Shown here piece by piece: positions 34,318-43,841 of a stretch of DNA of 64,000 bases. The stretch is from assembly GCA_020024265.1 (NCBI GenBank), contig JAHHTW010000002.1, forward strand, positions 1-64,000, read 5' to 3'. A program made the translations under genes and the position numbers. A model generated the notes under the pieces. That model made no database searches, had not been told where the DNA came from, and worked only from the letters and a program-made list of their open reading frames with translations. Every line of letters begins with the position of its first letter. Within the stretch, counting starts at the first letter, position 1. This stretch comes from Anaerotignum sp. GTDB lineage: Bacteria; Bacillota; Clostridia; Lachnospirales; Anaerotignaceae.

Positions 34318-37300
34318 CTATTTTATACCATCCTGCTGTGTGGAGAAATCAATAGAAATCAGCTTTGATACACCCTTTTCCTGCATGGTGACACCATAGA
34401 GTATATCTGCATATTCCATCGTACCCTTTCTGTGCGTAATGACAATGAATTGCGTATCCTCCGAAAAACGAGTCAAATACTGTGCATATCTTCTGACATT
34501 CGCATCATCCAGTGCTGCTTCAATCTCGTCCAAAATACAAAACGGAGATGGTTTCATTTTCAAAATCGCAAACAATACCGCAATGGCAGTCAACGCACGT
34601 TCTCCACCAGAAAGCAGCTGCATATTTTGCAGACTCTTACCCGGAGGCTGCGCCACAATGTCAATCGACGTATGGAGTACATTGTGGTCATCTGCCAGCT
34701 GCAAATATGCTTTACCACCACCAAAAATCTCGCAAAACACCTCGCTGAAGTTTTTGGAAATGATGGAAAATTGCTCTGCAAACTGTTTTTGCATCAAATC
34801 TGTCAATTCATCAATCAACTGTCGCAGCTTTTCTTCCGCCTCCATAATATCTGCCTTTTGTGCAGTAAGAAAGGTATATCGCTCATCAACTTCTTGATAC
34901 TGTGCAATTGCCTGTACGTTGACATTGCCCAAACTGCGCATTTCTTCCTTCCACTCCTTAGACAAACGGCGCAGCTCTGCATACGGTCGTTTTTCTTCCT
35001 TTGCAAGCGTTCTTGCAGCAAAATATGTGACTTCATATTCTTCCCACATACGGTCGCAAATTCGCTGTTTCTGTTCCTCCAGCTTATCCTGTTTTGCTTC
35101 TACACGTACCTGTTCTGCATCCAGCTTGGAGGTTGTTTCCATTTTTTCCTGTATGTGCTGCTCCATTTGCGCAAGGGATGCTGTCAAAGAAGCAATCTGT
35201 GCTCTGGTATCCTCAAGCGCAATCTGCAATTCTTCTTCCTCTTTTTGCAATGCTTCTGCCCTTTTGTGCAGGCTCTCCTGTGTTTCTGTACGCTTGCCAC
35301 CATATTCTTGATCCAGTGCAATCTGTTTTTGCAATTTTGCTATTGCCCTTCCAAATTCCTGCTCCTCTGCCTGCAAGCGATGCAAGGTTTCCTGAGCTGC
35401 CTCAATTTGCTCCGTATGTTGTGTAATCCGGATTTTGGTTTGTGTCATTTCCTGAAGCAAACGCTCCTTGTTTTGTTTTTCTTCCGATAAATCCTCTTGG
35501 TATGTGGAAAGTGCGGCATTTGCTCTTTCCATCGCTTCTTCCGATTGACGCAAAACCTCCTTGCTTGTCAGAATATCCTGCTGCATACGTGTGATTTGCT
35601 CCGCAAGCTGCTCTGCTTCCAGTGTCAGCATCTTTTGTTTGTTTGTGCTTTCTGCAATCTCCTGCTCGTTCTTCTGCCATTCTGCCTCTCTGGCATGAAT
35701 GGTGACACTCATTTTTTGCAGTTCCATTCTTTTTTCTATCATCTGATCAGAAATCTCCTGCAAATCCTCCTCGGAAAGCTGTAACTTTTCTCTATAGCCT
35801 GCGATTTCTGTATCATACTGCTGCATTTTGTCCCGAAGCTGCTGTATTTCTCTGGCTCTGCCAAAGAGATTGCTTGTTTTTTTCGATTGGGATCCACCTG
35901 TCATGGAACCGCCCGGATTCAATAAATCGCCTTCCAGTGTAACCATTTTATATTGATGGCTGTATCTTTTGGCAAGATATACCGCATCTTCCAATGTTTC
36001 TACCACCAGAATACGCCCCAGAAGATAGCGCATCACACCTTGATACTTTTGTGCAAAGCTGACCAATGCCTCGGCAGTTCCAAGAACACCCTTTTCATCT
36101 AAAATCCTTGGATGTCCTTCCAGCCCATGCCCACGCACTGCTGTAATTGGTAAGAATGTAGCACGTCCCAGACGGCGCTGTTTTAAGTAATAGATTGCAT
36201 TTTTGGCATCTTCTTCTGTATTGGTCACCACATTTTGCAATGCGCCACCCAATGCGGATTCTATGGCTGTTTCATACATCTCAGGCACTGTCAGCAGCTG
36301 TCCGACTGCTCCGCAAATCCCTCGCTTTTCCTGATCCGGAAGATTGAGCAGGCTTTTGACACTATGGTAATACCCCTCATGCTCTCTTTCCAATTCCTCT
36401 AACAGGGATAAGCGGGAGCGGGTTTCGGAAATTTGTTTTTCCTTTGCTCCCAGCTGATGTTCTGCCTGTTGTTTGTTTTCTGATGCATGTTTTTGATCCT
36501 GTTGCAATGCATAGAGTTCTTTTTCCAAAAAAGCAACCATCTCTTGCTGTTCTTTTGCTTTTTTCTGTAATACCTGCCCATGCACCTGCTGTTGCTCCAA
36601 ACGGCTTTGTACATGGGAAAGTTCAATATCCAGCTGTTCTTGTCTAACGCAAAACTGCTCCAGCATTGCTTGGCGCTTTGAAATCTCACCTTTCGCCTCC
36701 GTGCCAATACGTATTTGCTCAAAAATCTCATCCTTGGCAATTTCCGCCTGAGATTCGCTTTCCTGCAATTTCATGCTACGTGCATCATAGTCTGCTTCCA
36801 TCTGCGCCAACGCTTCCTCTGCATGCTGCATGGTCATTTGCAATGCCTGTATTCTGTTATGGCTCACATCCTGCTGTGCCTGTGTATGCTTTTGCTGCTG
36901 CTGTTTTTCGGACAACTCTTTTTGCATACGTGCAATATTGGCTGCATCGTTCTGCTGTTGTTCTTCGGATAAACGGATTTGCCCTTCTGTCTTTTCCAGA
37001 TCCGTTTTGGTTTGTGTAATCTGTGTATGCAGCTGCTGCATGGCTGTATTTTTGTATTCTATTTCCTGTTTTGCTTGTGCAAGACGCTCCTGCTCTACTG
37101 CTGCTGCCTGTTTTGCTTCTTGTTTCTGAAGCGCCGCATTTGCCATCAGCTCTACCAAATGCTTTGCCTCCTGCTCGATTTGCTGCATTTCCTGACAGAA
37201 CATTGCCATATCTGCGTCCTTGAGCTGATCACGCAAATCCATATAGATTTTTGCTTTTTTACTTTCTTCCTCCAATGGCAAAAGCTGGCTTTCCAGCTCT

Positions 37301-37887
37301 GTCAATATATCTTCCACACGCAACAGATTTTGCTGTTCTTTTTCCAGCTTATTTTCCGCTTCATTTTTTCTTGCTTTGTATTTGACAATACCGGTTGCTT
37401 CTTCAAAAATGCGACGGCGTTCGTCCCCCTTGGCATTGAGGATCTCGTCAATGCGTCCCTGTCCAATGATGGAATAACCCTCTCGCCCAATCCCGGTATC
37501 CATAAACAGCTCTTGGATGTCCTTCAATCTGCATGCTGTTCCATTGATGCGGTATTCGCTTTCCCCCGAACGAAACACACGACGTGTTACCTGTACCTCG
37601 CTAAAGGCAACTGGCAATCGTTCATCCTGATTATCTATCACGATTGTGACTTCGGCAAAGCCCTGCGGCTTTCTCGTTTCCGTACCGGCAAAGATGATGT
37701 CCTCCATCTTGTCCCCACGCAAATTTTTGGCTCTCTGCTCTCCCAAAACCCAGCGCACTGCATCAGACACATTGCTTTTTCCACTGCCATTTGGACCAAC
37801 AACAGCGGTAATTCCGGGCGTAAATTCCAGCTTTACCTTTTCAGGAAAGGACTTAAAGCCCTGTAAATCCAATCGTTTTAAGTACAT
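34318..37887 (-). CDS. smc: Chromosome segregation ATPase SMC
   Basis: 1189 residues, full length. Walker A GPNGSGKSN at about 32-40, a long coiled coil (about 170-500), a hinge (about 510-660, with GYYHSVKSLL and GALQNVVT), a second coil (665-1010), and the C-terminal ATPase head with the LLSGGERALTAIAVLFA signature and Walker B CILDEIEAALDD. SMC with ScpAB compacts and segregates the chromosome. GAGGTG precedes the ATG. The gene lies between pyrC and ftsY; rnc, its usual upstream neighbour, is absent, and the pyrBC pair stands there instead. Confidence 0.97.
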   Translation of the reverse strand: MYLKRLDLQGFKSFPEKVKLEFTPGITAVVGPNGSGKSNVSDAVRWVLGEQRAKNLRGDKMEDIIFAGTETRKPQGFAEVTIVIDNQDERLPVAFSEVQVTRRVFRSGESEYRINGTACRLKDIQELFMDTGIGREGYSIIGQGRIDEILNAKGDERRRIFEEATGIVKYKARKNEAENKLEKEQQNLLRVEDILTELESQLLPLEEESKKAKIYMDLRDQLKDADMAMFCQEMQQIEQEAKHLVELMANAALQKQEAKQAAAVEQERLAQAKQEIEYKNTAMQQLHTQITQTKTDLEKTEGQIRLSEEQQQNDAANIARMQKELSEKQQQQKHTQAQQDVSHNRIQALQMTMQHAEEALAQMEADYDARSMKLQESESQAEIAKDEIFEQIRIGTEAKGEISKRQAMLEQFCVRQEQLDIELSHVQSRLEQQQVHGQVLQKKAKEQQEMVAFLEKELYALQQDQKHASENKQQAEHQLGAKEKQISETRSRLSLLEELEREHEGYYHSVKSLLNLPDQEKRGICGAVGQLLTVPEMYETAIESALGGALQNVVTNTEEDAKNAIYYLKQRRLGRATFLPITAVRGHGLEGHPRILDEKGVLGTAEALVSFAQKYQGVMRYLLGRILVVETLEDAVYLAKRYSHQYKMVTLEGDLLNPGGSMTGGSQSKKTSNLFGRAREIQQLRDKMQQYDTEIAGYREKLQLSEEDLQEISDQMIEKRMELQKMSVTIHAREAEWQKNEQEIAESTNKQKMLTLEAEQLAEQITRMQQDILTSKEVLRQSEEAMERANAALSTYQEDLSEEKQNKERLLQEMTQTKIRITQHTEQIEAAQETLHRLQAEEQEFGRAIAKLQKQIALDQEYGGKRTETQESLHKRAEALQKEEEELQIALEDTRAQIASLTASLAQMEQHIQEKMETTSKLDAEQVRVEAKQDKLEEQKQRICDRMWEEYEVTYFAARTLAKEEKRPYAELRRLSKEWKEEMRSLGNVNVQAIAQYQEVDERYTFLTAQKADIMEAEEKLRQLIDELTDLMQKQFAEQFSIISKNFSEVFCEIFGGGKAYLQLADDHNVLHTSIDIVAQPPGKSLQNMQLLSGGERALTAIAVLFAILKMKPSPFCILDEIEAALDDANVRRYAQYLTRFSEDTQFIVITHRKGTMEYADILYGVTMQEKGVSKLISIDFSTQQDGIK

Positions 37888-37917
37888 ATTTCACCTCATT
37901 GTATGCCTTTTTTGGCA

Positions 37918-39189
37918 TTACGATAACACGCTACCTCCGACAATGGTTGTGCATATCTGCCCTTTGACTTCCTTGCCGGCAAATGGAGAAAATTTCGCCT
38001 TAGACGCAAACTCTGATGGGTCAATGATGCTTGTTTTTTCGGTATCCACCACGATCAAATCTGCGTCATAGCCGACTTGCAATACGCCTTTTTTAGAAAA
38101 ATGCAAAATTTCCGCAGGATTTTTTGACATCAACACATTCAATCGCTCTGCGGAAATCACACCGCTGTCCACCAAATGTGTATAGCTGATGGAAAATGCC
38201 GTTTCCAGTGCAGAAATTCCATATGCTGCTTTGTCGAACTCATGATTTTTCTCTGTCTGTGTTGTAGGACTGTGTCCGGATGCAATGACATCAATGGTGC
38301 CGTCTGCAATCCCTTCTAACAATGCCTGCACATCATCTTTTGTGCGCAATGGCGGATTGACCTTTGCCAATGTCTGATAGCCTTCTACCGCTTCATCTGT
38401 CAATGCAAAATAATGCGGGCAGGTTTCACATGTCACAGAAATTCCTCTTTTTTTTGCATCACGCACCATACGCACCGCACCTCTTGTGCTGACCGGCGCA
38501 ATATGCAATCTGGCTCCCGTGGCTTCTGCAAGCACGATATTTCTGCTCACCTGTACCTCCTCTGCTTCTCTTGGCATACCAAAAATACCAAGACAAGCTG
38601 CGGTATAGCCTTCATGCATCATCCCCTGACCGGAGAGCGCACGGTCTTCACAATGCGTCATTACAGGTAAATCGAACATTTTTGTATATCGCATAACATT
38701 GCGCAGCAATGCAGCGTTATCCAATATTTTATCCCCATCAGAAACGCCTACAATCCCTGCCTCGTACATTTCACCAATCTCTGCCATATCCTTACCCTCA
38801 CACCCCATAGAAATACTGCCATAAGGGAAGATATTGACAAGACCTACTGCCTTGGATTTGGATATGATATATTCCACAACGGTTTTATTATCCACCGCCG
38901 GTTTTGTATTTGGTTCACAGGTAATGGAGGTAAATCCACCCTTCAATGCACTGAGAGATACACTTGCAATATTTTCAATATGTTCATATCCCGGTTCACA
39001 TACATTGCAATGCATGTCAATCAGCCCTGGGAATACACTCTTGCCGTCTACTGGCAAGAGCTTTTCATCCTGTGGCTGTAGATTTTCTCCGATTTCTGTA
39101 ATTTTACCATCCGCAATACGAATATCGTATCGCTTTTCATCTGTATATGCCGCACCATGTAAACGTGCCCGCTGTATCAGCAGGTTCAT
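37918..39189 (-). CDS. pyrC: Dihydroorotase-like protein (PyrC homologue) lacking metal-site residues
   Basis: 423 residues, intact, clearly of the class I dihydroorotase family: FPGLIDMH, EPNTKPAVDN, MTHCED (His179), VNPPLRTKDDVQALL. However the metal centre is dismantled. The HxHxxREP motif reads H60-C-N62-V-C64-EP, so one ligand His is Asn and the substrate Arg is Cys; the SDDG loop reads S-D-G-D (150-153); LHIAHVS reads LHIAP232VS; and the catalytic Asp of ATDHAPH is Gly305 in ASGHSPT. Real dihydroorotases need these. Inactive PyrC' proteins that hold aspartate carbamoyltransferase together are known in Pseudomonas. It overlaps pyrB by ATGA and so is translated with it. Symbol denotes homology only. 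Confidence 0.9.
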   Translation of the reverse strand: MNLLIQRARLHGAAYTDEKRYDIRIADGKITEIGENLQPQDEKLLPVDGKSVFPGLIDMHCNVCEPGYEHIENIASVSLSALKGGFTSITCEPNTKPAVDNKTVVEYIISKSKAVGLVNIFPYGSISMGCEGKDMAEIGEMYEAGIVGVSDGDKILDNAALLRNVMRYTKMFDLPVMTHCEDRALSGQGMMHEGYTAACLGIFGMPREAEEVQVSRNIVLAEATGARLHIAPVSTRGAVRMVRDAKKRGISVTCETCPHYFALTDEAVEGYQTLAKVNPPLRTKDDVQALLEGIADGTIDVIASGHSPTTQTEKNHEFDKAAYGISALETAFSISYTHLVDSGVISAERLNVLMSKNPAEILHFSKKGVLQVGYDADLIVVDTEKTSIIDPSEFASKAKFSPFAGKEVKGQICTTIVGGSVLS

Positions 39190-40115
39190 AACAAGCCACC
39201 TCCCATTTGTGACAAGATATAAAACATCGCCATACGTACTGCAACACTGTTTCCAATCTGGTCATTGATGATACACTGCGGACTGTCTATGACACTGCTG
39301 GAAATTTCAATATCTCTTTGGATCGGCCCAGGATGCATCACAATGGCATCTTTCTTTGCATACTGCAAAAGGTTTTCATCAATACGAAAAAACCGCTTAT
39401 ATTCATCCAAAGATGGCAAATTCATTTTGTTTTGTGTTTCCAATCGCATACGTGTCGTCAGTATCACATCTGCATCCTGTACCGCCTGCTTGACATCGTA
39501 ATACATCCTGACGCCAAATTTTTCCATCTCCGGCAGAAGCAATGTGGGAGGCCCTGCCACACACACCTCTGCCCCCAGCTTTGTCAGACCCCAAATATTG
39601 CTTTTGGACACACGGCTATGCAGCAAATCCCCTACGATAACCACCTTCAAACCCGTAAAATTCCCTTTGCGTTCTTTGATGGTCAATAAATCCAAAAGGG
39701 ATTGCCCCGGATTTTCGTTGTATCCATCCCCTGCATTGATGACAGATGCATTGACGCATTTTGCCAAAAGTCTTGCAGCGCCTGCCATAGGATGACGCAG
39801 TATGATAAAATCTGCGCCCATTTGGTCTACCAACTGCCCCATATCCTGTAAGCTCTCCTGCTCCATATCATGTGCCGAGTTTGTCATATCTACCAGATTG
39901 GCGCTCAAGTGCTGTGCCGCCAGCTCATAAGCAAGCTTGGCACGTGCGCTTTTTTCATAAAATAATATGATAACCGATTTTCCTTGCAAATGTGGTGATT
40001 TTTTGCTTTTCTGACTCAGGACATATTTCATGGTTTCTGCTGTTGTCAATATATAGCGGATGTCATCTGCTGTCAAATCTCGCAGTCCAAAAAAATCCTT
40101 GCGATTGAGTGACAT
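39186..40115 (-). CDS. pyrB: Aspartate carbamoyltransferase-like protein (PyrB homologue) with altered active site
   Basis: 309 residues from the preferred ATG (AGGAGG 8 nt upstream; another ATG lies two codons before, too close to that site). The transcarbamylase fold is complete: RHPMAGAARLLA, NAGDG, VVIVGDL, and VMHPGP near the C-terminus. But the carbamoyl-phosphate loop STRT reads S-A-R-A (58-61 in the longer numbering), the Lys84 loop KGETL reads E87-QESL, and His134 in HPTQ is N137 in NPGQ. Arg105, Gln137 and Arg229 equivalents remain. Lys84 and His134 are central to catalysis in the E. coli enzyme. No pyrI is adjacent. It follows rluD as pyrB does in Bacillus, without pyrR or pyrP. 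Symbol denotes homology only. Confidence 0.9.
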   Translation of the reverse strand: MSLNRKDFFGLRDLTADDIRYILTTAETMKYVLSQKSKKSPHLQGKSVIILFYEKSARAKLAYELAAQHLSANLVDMTNSAHDMEQESLQDMGQLVDQMGADFIILRHPMAGAARLLAKCVNASVINAGDGYNENPGQSLLDLLTIKERKGNFTGLKVVIVGDLLHSRVSKSNIWGLTKLGAEVCVAGPPTLLLPEMEKFGVRMYYDVKQAVQDADVILTTRMRLETQNKMNLPSLDEYKRFFRIDENLLQYAKKDAIVMHPGPIQRDIEISSSVIDSPQCIINDQIGNSVAVRMAMFYILSQMGGGLL

Positions 40116-40127
40116 GCCCATCTCCTC

Positions 40128-41045
40128 CTATTCATCTTGCAATCGTATCAACAGTTTTTCAAAATATGGCGGAAGCGGTGCTTCAAATTCCATATATTCT
40201 CCGGTTCTTGGATGTACAAATCCCAATACACGTGCATGCAATACCTGTCCGTTCAAGGAAAACGGCTGTTTTTTCTTACCATATACCGTATCACCCAACA
40301 GCGGATGTCCGATATATGTCATATGCACACGGATTTGATGCGTACGACCGGTTTCCAGCTGTGCTTCAATCAATGTAAAATTTTTCATGCGCTTAAGTAC
40401 TTGATAATGCGTTACGGCATGTCGGCTGTGCTTTTGTGTCACAGCCATTTTTTTGCGATCCTGCGGATTGCGTCCAATGGGTTCATCGACCGTACCTTCG
40501 TCCTCACGAAAACCATTGTATACAATCGCATTGTATTTTCTGGTGATGCTGTGTTCTGCCAGCTGTAATGCCAAGGATTGATGTGCTTCATTATTCTTTG
40601 CAACAACCAGTATACCTGATGTATCTTTATCAATGCGATGTACAATACCCGGACGCTTTTCTCCATTGATGCCGGAAAGTTCATCCTTGCAGTGGTACAG
40701 CAATGCATTGACCAATGTACCAGTATTATGCCCCGGTGCCGGATGTACCACCATACCTTGCGGTTTATTGACCACAATAACATCTGCATCTTCGTACACG
40801 ATATTTAAGGGTATATTCTCCGGTAAAATTTCTGGTTCTACTGCTTGTGGTATCTGCACAAACAAGACATCTTTTTCTCTCAGCTTATAATTTGCTTTGA
40901 CATTTTTACCGTTGACACAGATATGCCCGCTTTCCAGAAGCTTCTGCACACTGCTTCTGGACAGATCATCAATATTCTCCGAAAGGAAGCTATCAATACG
41001 ACTGCCCACATCTTCTTTTTCTGCAATAAACGTCATTTCTTCCAT
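40128..41045 (-). CDS. rluD: RluD-family pseudouridine synthase (YlyB)
   Basis: 305 residues: an N-terminal S4 domain (about 10-75: RIDSFLSEN, SRSSVQKLLESGHICVNG in parts) and the RluA/RluD catalytic domain with VVNKPQGMVVHPAPGH and the catalytic Asp in HRIDKDTSG, then the C-terminal GRTHQIRVHM. It modifies uridines in 23S rRNA. The ATG chosen has AGGAAG 7 nt upstream and overlaps the end of lspA, giving translational coupling. The lspA-rluD order is conserved in Firmicutes. Confidence 0.95.
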   Translation of the reverse strand: MEEMTFIAEKEDVGSRIDSFLSENIDDLSRSSVQKLLESGHICVNGKNVKANYKLREKDVLFVQIPQAVEPEILPENIPLNIVYEDADVIVVNKPQGMVVHPAPGHNTGTLVNALLYHCKDELSGINGEKRPGIVHRIDKDTSGILVVAKNNEAHQSLALQLAEHSITRKYNAIVYNGFREDEGTVDEPIGRNPQDRKKMAVTQKHSRHAVTHYQVLKRMKNFTLIEAQLETGRTHQIRVHMTYIGHPLLGDTVYGKKKQPFSLNGQVLHARVLGFVHPRTGEYMEFEAPLPPYFEKLLIRLQDE

Positions 41046-41524
41046 ACGCAATCTTCCTTTTTCTTTGGTTCTTCCTGAATAACAAAAAGCATCAATATCG
41101 CCAGCAAAATGACACCAACAACAATATAAATATCTGCCATATTAAAAACCGGAAAATCAACAAATGCAAATTCCAAAAAATCCACCACATAACCACGCAT
41201 CATGCGATCCATTACATTGCCAACAGCACCGGCTAAAATCAAAGTCATTGCTCCACGCACATAATGATATTCTTTTGTCTTTGGTAATTTTACGAAATAA
41301 TATACCAGTATGGCAACAATCACAGCAACCATACAGAGAATCAACCATTTTTTACCATGCAGCATACCAAATGCCACACCATGATTTTCCACAAATGTCA
41401 AATTCAAAAAGCCATCTATGACCGGTGTGCTGCCAATGGGTTTTAGCTTTGCCACCGCCCATAGCTTGGTACATTGGTCTATTACAATCATAATCACTGC
41501 CACAAGCAGAGAAATTATCCACAT
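41033..41524 (-). CDS. lspA: Lipoprotein signal peptidase (signal peptidase II)
   Basis: 163 residues, four membrane helices. The family blocks are present: VIDQCTKLW, FVENHGVAFGML, AGAVGNVMDR (first catalytic Asp) and VFNMADIYIVVG (second catalytic Asp). It cleaves the signal peptide of diacylated prolipoproteins. An in-frame GTG four codons upstream is possible, but AAAAGG lies 8-10 nt before this ATG. Preceded by divIVA and followed by rluD. Confidence 0.96.
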   Translation of the reverse strand: MWIISLLVAVIMIVIDQCTKLWAVAKLKPIGSTPVIDGFLNLTFVENHGVAFGMLHGKKWLILCMVAVIVAILVYYFVKLPKTKEYHYVRGAMTLILAGAVGNVMDRMMRGYVVDFLEFAFVDFPVFNMADIYIVVGVILLAILMLFVIQEEPKKKEDCVWKK

Positions 41525-41652
41525 ATCTTTTTCCACCTTTTCTTATAAACAAAAATGGACGAAAACACACTTGTCCCTCGCTTTCGTCTATTTTTTCAAA
41601 GCCGGAAATGGAATCCTTCATGCAATTCCCATCTGCCAGCATTCATTGTTCT

Positions 41653-42186
41653 TTATTCATTTGTCTGATATTCCGCTTCTTTTTCTGCCAGAATTTCATT
41701 TTTATCCAGCAATTCGATTTCTGCATACAACAGCAGTTTGACACGTGTACGCATCAATTCATAGCGATTTTCCAAAGCATCAATTTGCTGCTCCAATTCA
41801 TAAACCTTGGTGCGTGCGCCGGACAAAATCTCATCCCGCTCCAATTTTGCTTGTGCTACAATCTGCTCAGCTTCTGCCTTTGCCGCCTGTTTCGTTTCCT
41901 CTGCCGCTGTTTCAGCCAATGTCAATGTGCGTTCCAAAGCTTTTTGCAATTTTTGAATATGCTCTGCATCTTCATGGATCGGCGCTGGTGCTGTATATAC
42001 TTCTTTTTCGGGCATAGGTTCCGAAAAGGGTTCCGGCATAGGCATTTTTTTCCGTTCCTTATACTCATGATACAGTTTTTCATAATCCTCATAAATATCA
42101 TCCAAAAAGGTATCTACTTCTTCCGGAGAATATCCCACTGCTACTTTTTTGAAATTCTTTGTTGCAATATCATGCGGTGTCACCAT
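41653..42186 (-). CDS. divIVA: DivIVA-domain cell-division protein
   Basis: 177 residues. The N-terminal membrane-curvature domain reads MVTPHDIATKNFKKVAVGYS (family: TPxDIxxKxFxxxxxGYxxxEVDxFLD), followed by EEVDTFLDDI. A Pro/Glu-rich linker (48-72) leads into a coiled coil (76-170). It would recruit division and pole proteins. Twelve bp after ylmH in the conserved ylm-divIVA arrangement; ileS, often next, is missing, and lspA follows. Confidence 0.94.
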   Translation of the reverse strand: MVTPHDIATKNFKKVAVGYSPEEVDTFLDDIYEDYEKLYHEYKERKKMPMPEPFSEPMPEKEVYTAPAPIHEDAEHIQKLQKALERTLTLAETAAEETKQAAKAEAEQIVAQAKLERDEILSGARTKVYELEQQIDALENRYELMRTRVKLLLYAEIELLDKNEILAEKEAEYQTNE

Positions 42187-42197
42187 ACTACCACTCC

Positions 42198-42986
42198 CTA
42201 TATATATACACCCACTTCTAATCCAATGCGATCCTTCTTACTTCTGCCACCAATGGCAAGAATACGAAAACGACCATATCCACGCACAGAAATCATATCG
42301 CCTTCTTTGATGCAGCAAGAAGCATTGGTTGCAACGCTCCAGTTGACCGACGCTTTTTCTGCAGCAATCAAGGCTTGTATCTTCCCTCTGGAAAGGTGCA
42401 GCGCCGCTCCTGCTACCGCATCCAAACGCAAAGAAGGCACCGTCAAGCGACGCACCTCTACTTTTTTCTCTACAGTAATATCGGCAAGCACCGTACGTTT
42501 TACCTGTACTGGTGTATGAGAAACCTTTTTCAGCTGATATACGATATAGTCTGCAATATCTTCTTGTACCCAACAAATGGTTTCTGTTGCACCCACCATA
42601 ATATCACCAATTTTGCCACGATCAATGCCCAGCCCCAGTATGGAGCCAAGGTAATCTCTATGACTCAAATCCGATTGTCCAAATTTGGGATGCTTTGTGA
42701 TGCTGAGCACACAAATGGGAAAATCTTCTTTTGTCAATGTCATATAATCCGGTGCAAAGCCCAGCATACGGCGCTCTGCATCTTCCATACCACCAAAAGC
42801 AATCACCTGTAAATCAGGCGTATGCTGCAATTTTTCCAGAAACTTTCCGCTTTTTGCCATATCCAGAAAATCTGTGAATACAGCACAATGTCGCTTACAG
42901 CTCAAAGCAGCCTGATCCAGTACTTTCGCAAACAAAAGTCTTTCCTCAGGCTGCGTAATCCCCTGTAATAATGTCTGTTTATTCAA
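42198..42986 (-). CDS. ylmH: YlmH, S4-domain RNA-binding protein of the division cluster
   Basis: 262 residues: an N-terminal domain (GGMEDAERRMLGFAPDY, FGQSDLSHRDYLGSILGLG) and a C-terminal S4 RNA-binding domain (about 185-245: LRLDAVAGAALHLSRGK, then GDMISVRGYGRF). In Bacillus YlmH/RqcP2-type proteins bind the 50S subunit and help rescue or quality control. Its place between yggT (ylmG) and divIVA is typical. Confidence 0.93.
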   Translation of the reverse strand: MNKQTLLQGITQPEERLLFAKVLDQAALSCKRHCAVFTDFLDMAKSGKFLEKLQHTPDLQVIAFGGMEDAERRMLGFAPDYMTLTKEDFPICVLSITKHPKFGQSDLSHRDYLGSILGLGIDRGKIGDIMVGATETICWVQEDIADYIVYQLKKVSHTPVQVKRTVLADITVEKKVEVRRLTVPSLRLDAVAGAALHLSRGKIQALIAAEKASVNWSVATNASCCIKEGDMISVRGYGRFRILAIGGRSKKDRIGLEVGVYI

Positions 42987-43001
42987 TTTTGAACACCATC
43001 C

Positions 43002-43292
43002 TTAGAACATTACCACCAATCCCAGCAAAAGCTGTTTGAGTAATGCCATCAGAATCACTGCGATGATGGGTGAAAAATCCAGCATCATACCACCGCCCAG
43101 CGGAGATTTATCCAGCAGACGACGACAGGGTCCCAAAATAGGCTCGGTTAACTGATAAATAAAGCGTCCAATGGGATTGTTGTATCCCACAATTGGAATC
43201 CATGAAAGTAAAATTCGTATAAAAATCAAACTTTCCAGCACATAGAAAAAAATATCAATGGCTTTTGCCAATAACAATTGTACTCCTAACAA
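43002..43292 (-). CDS. ylmG: YggT family membrane protein (YlmG)
   Basis: 96 residues with two membrane helices (about 9-28 and 70-92), and the characteristic ESLIFIRILLSWIP, then PIGRFIYQLTEPILGPCRRL. Location between sepF and ylmH is conserved. The family affects cell shape and osmotic stress; its mechanism is unknown. Confidence 0.92.
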   Translation of the reverse strand: MLGVQLLLAKAIDIFFYVLESLIFIRILLSWIPIVGYNNPIGRFIYQLTEPILGPCRRLLDKSPLGGGMMLDFSPIIAVILMALLKQLLLGLVVMF

Positions 43293-43316
43293 TTTATACT
43301 TCCTTCCTAAAACTGA

Positions 43317-43823
43317 TTATTTTGCCATGCGGGGGAAAAGCACCCCTTTTGTTTTCAATTCTTCTTTTAAGTCACCGCTAATGTCTACATTCTCTGGAGC
43401 AATAATAAAAATATTGTTTGCTACACGCTGAATGGAACCTTCCAGAGAATAACATGTCCCACTCAAAAAGTCCATGATTCTCTGTGCAACCGGAAACTCT
43501 ACCTTTTCCAAGTTGACAACAACCGGTTTTTTCATTTTGATTTGGTCACAGATTTCCTGTGCATTTTCATAACATTCCGGTTTGATGATGACTACCTGCA
43601 TTTGTACCTGTGTATTGATGCTGTATACTTGTGCGTTGCTCTTTGTGGAGGATTTGCGCTGCACGGGCATTGCATAATCCTCTCTGCTTACTTCATGCAA
43701 AGCACCGTAGCCCATGGCACTGGGTTCCCGATCCATGGTTTCTTCGTATTCATCTTCGTAATAATCATCATCCTCATATGTTCCAAACATTGCATTTTTT
43801 ATCTTGCCCAAGATATTCGACAT
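43317..43823 (-). CDS. sepF: Cell division protein SepF
   Basis: 168 residues. An amphipathic N-terminus (MSNILGKIKNAMF) that binds membrane, an acidic Tyr/Asp-rich linker (15-33), and the SepF core (about 74-160: VVIIKPECYENAQEICDQI, then KKPVVVNLEKVEFPVAQRI and MDFLSGTCYSLEGSIQ). It anchors FtsZ to the membrane. It follows yggS by 18 bp. Confidence 0.95.
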   Translation of the reverse strand: MSNILGKIKNAMFGTYEDDDYYEDEYEETMDREPSAMGYGALHEVSREDYAMPVQRKSSTKSNAQVYSINTQVQMQVVIIKPECYENAQEICDQIKMKKPVVVNLEKVEFPVAQRIMDFLSGTCYSLEGSIQRVANNIFIIAPENVDISGDLKEELKTKGVLFPRMAK

Positions 43824-43841
43824 TGCTGCGTCCTCCTTTGT

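Noticed and set aside
40116..40127. PyrR-binding attenuator before pyrB
   Set aside because: The rluD-pyrB gap is only a dozen base pairs, with no anti-antiterminator structure, and pyrR is absent.
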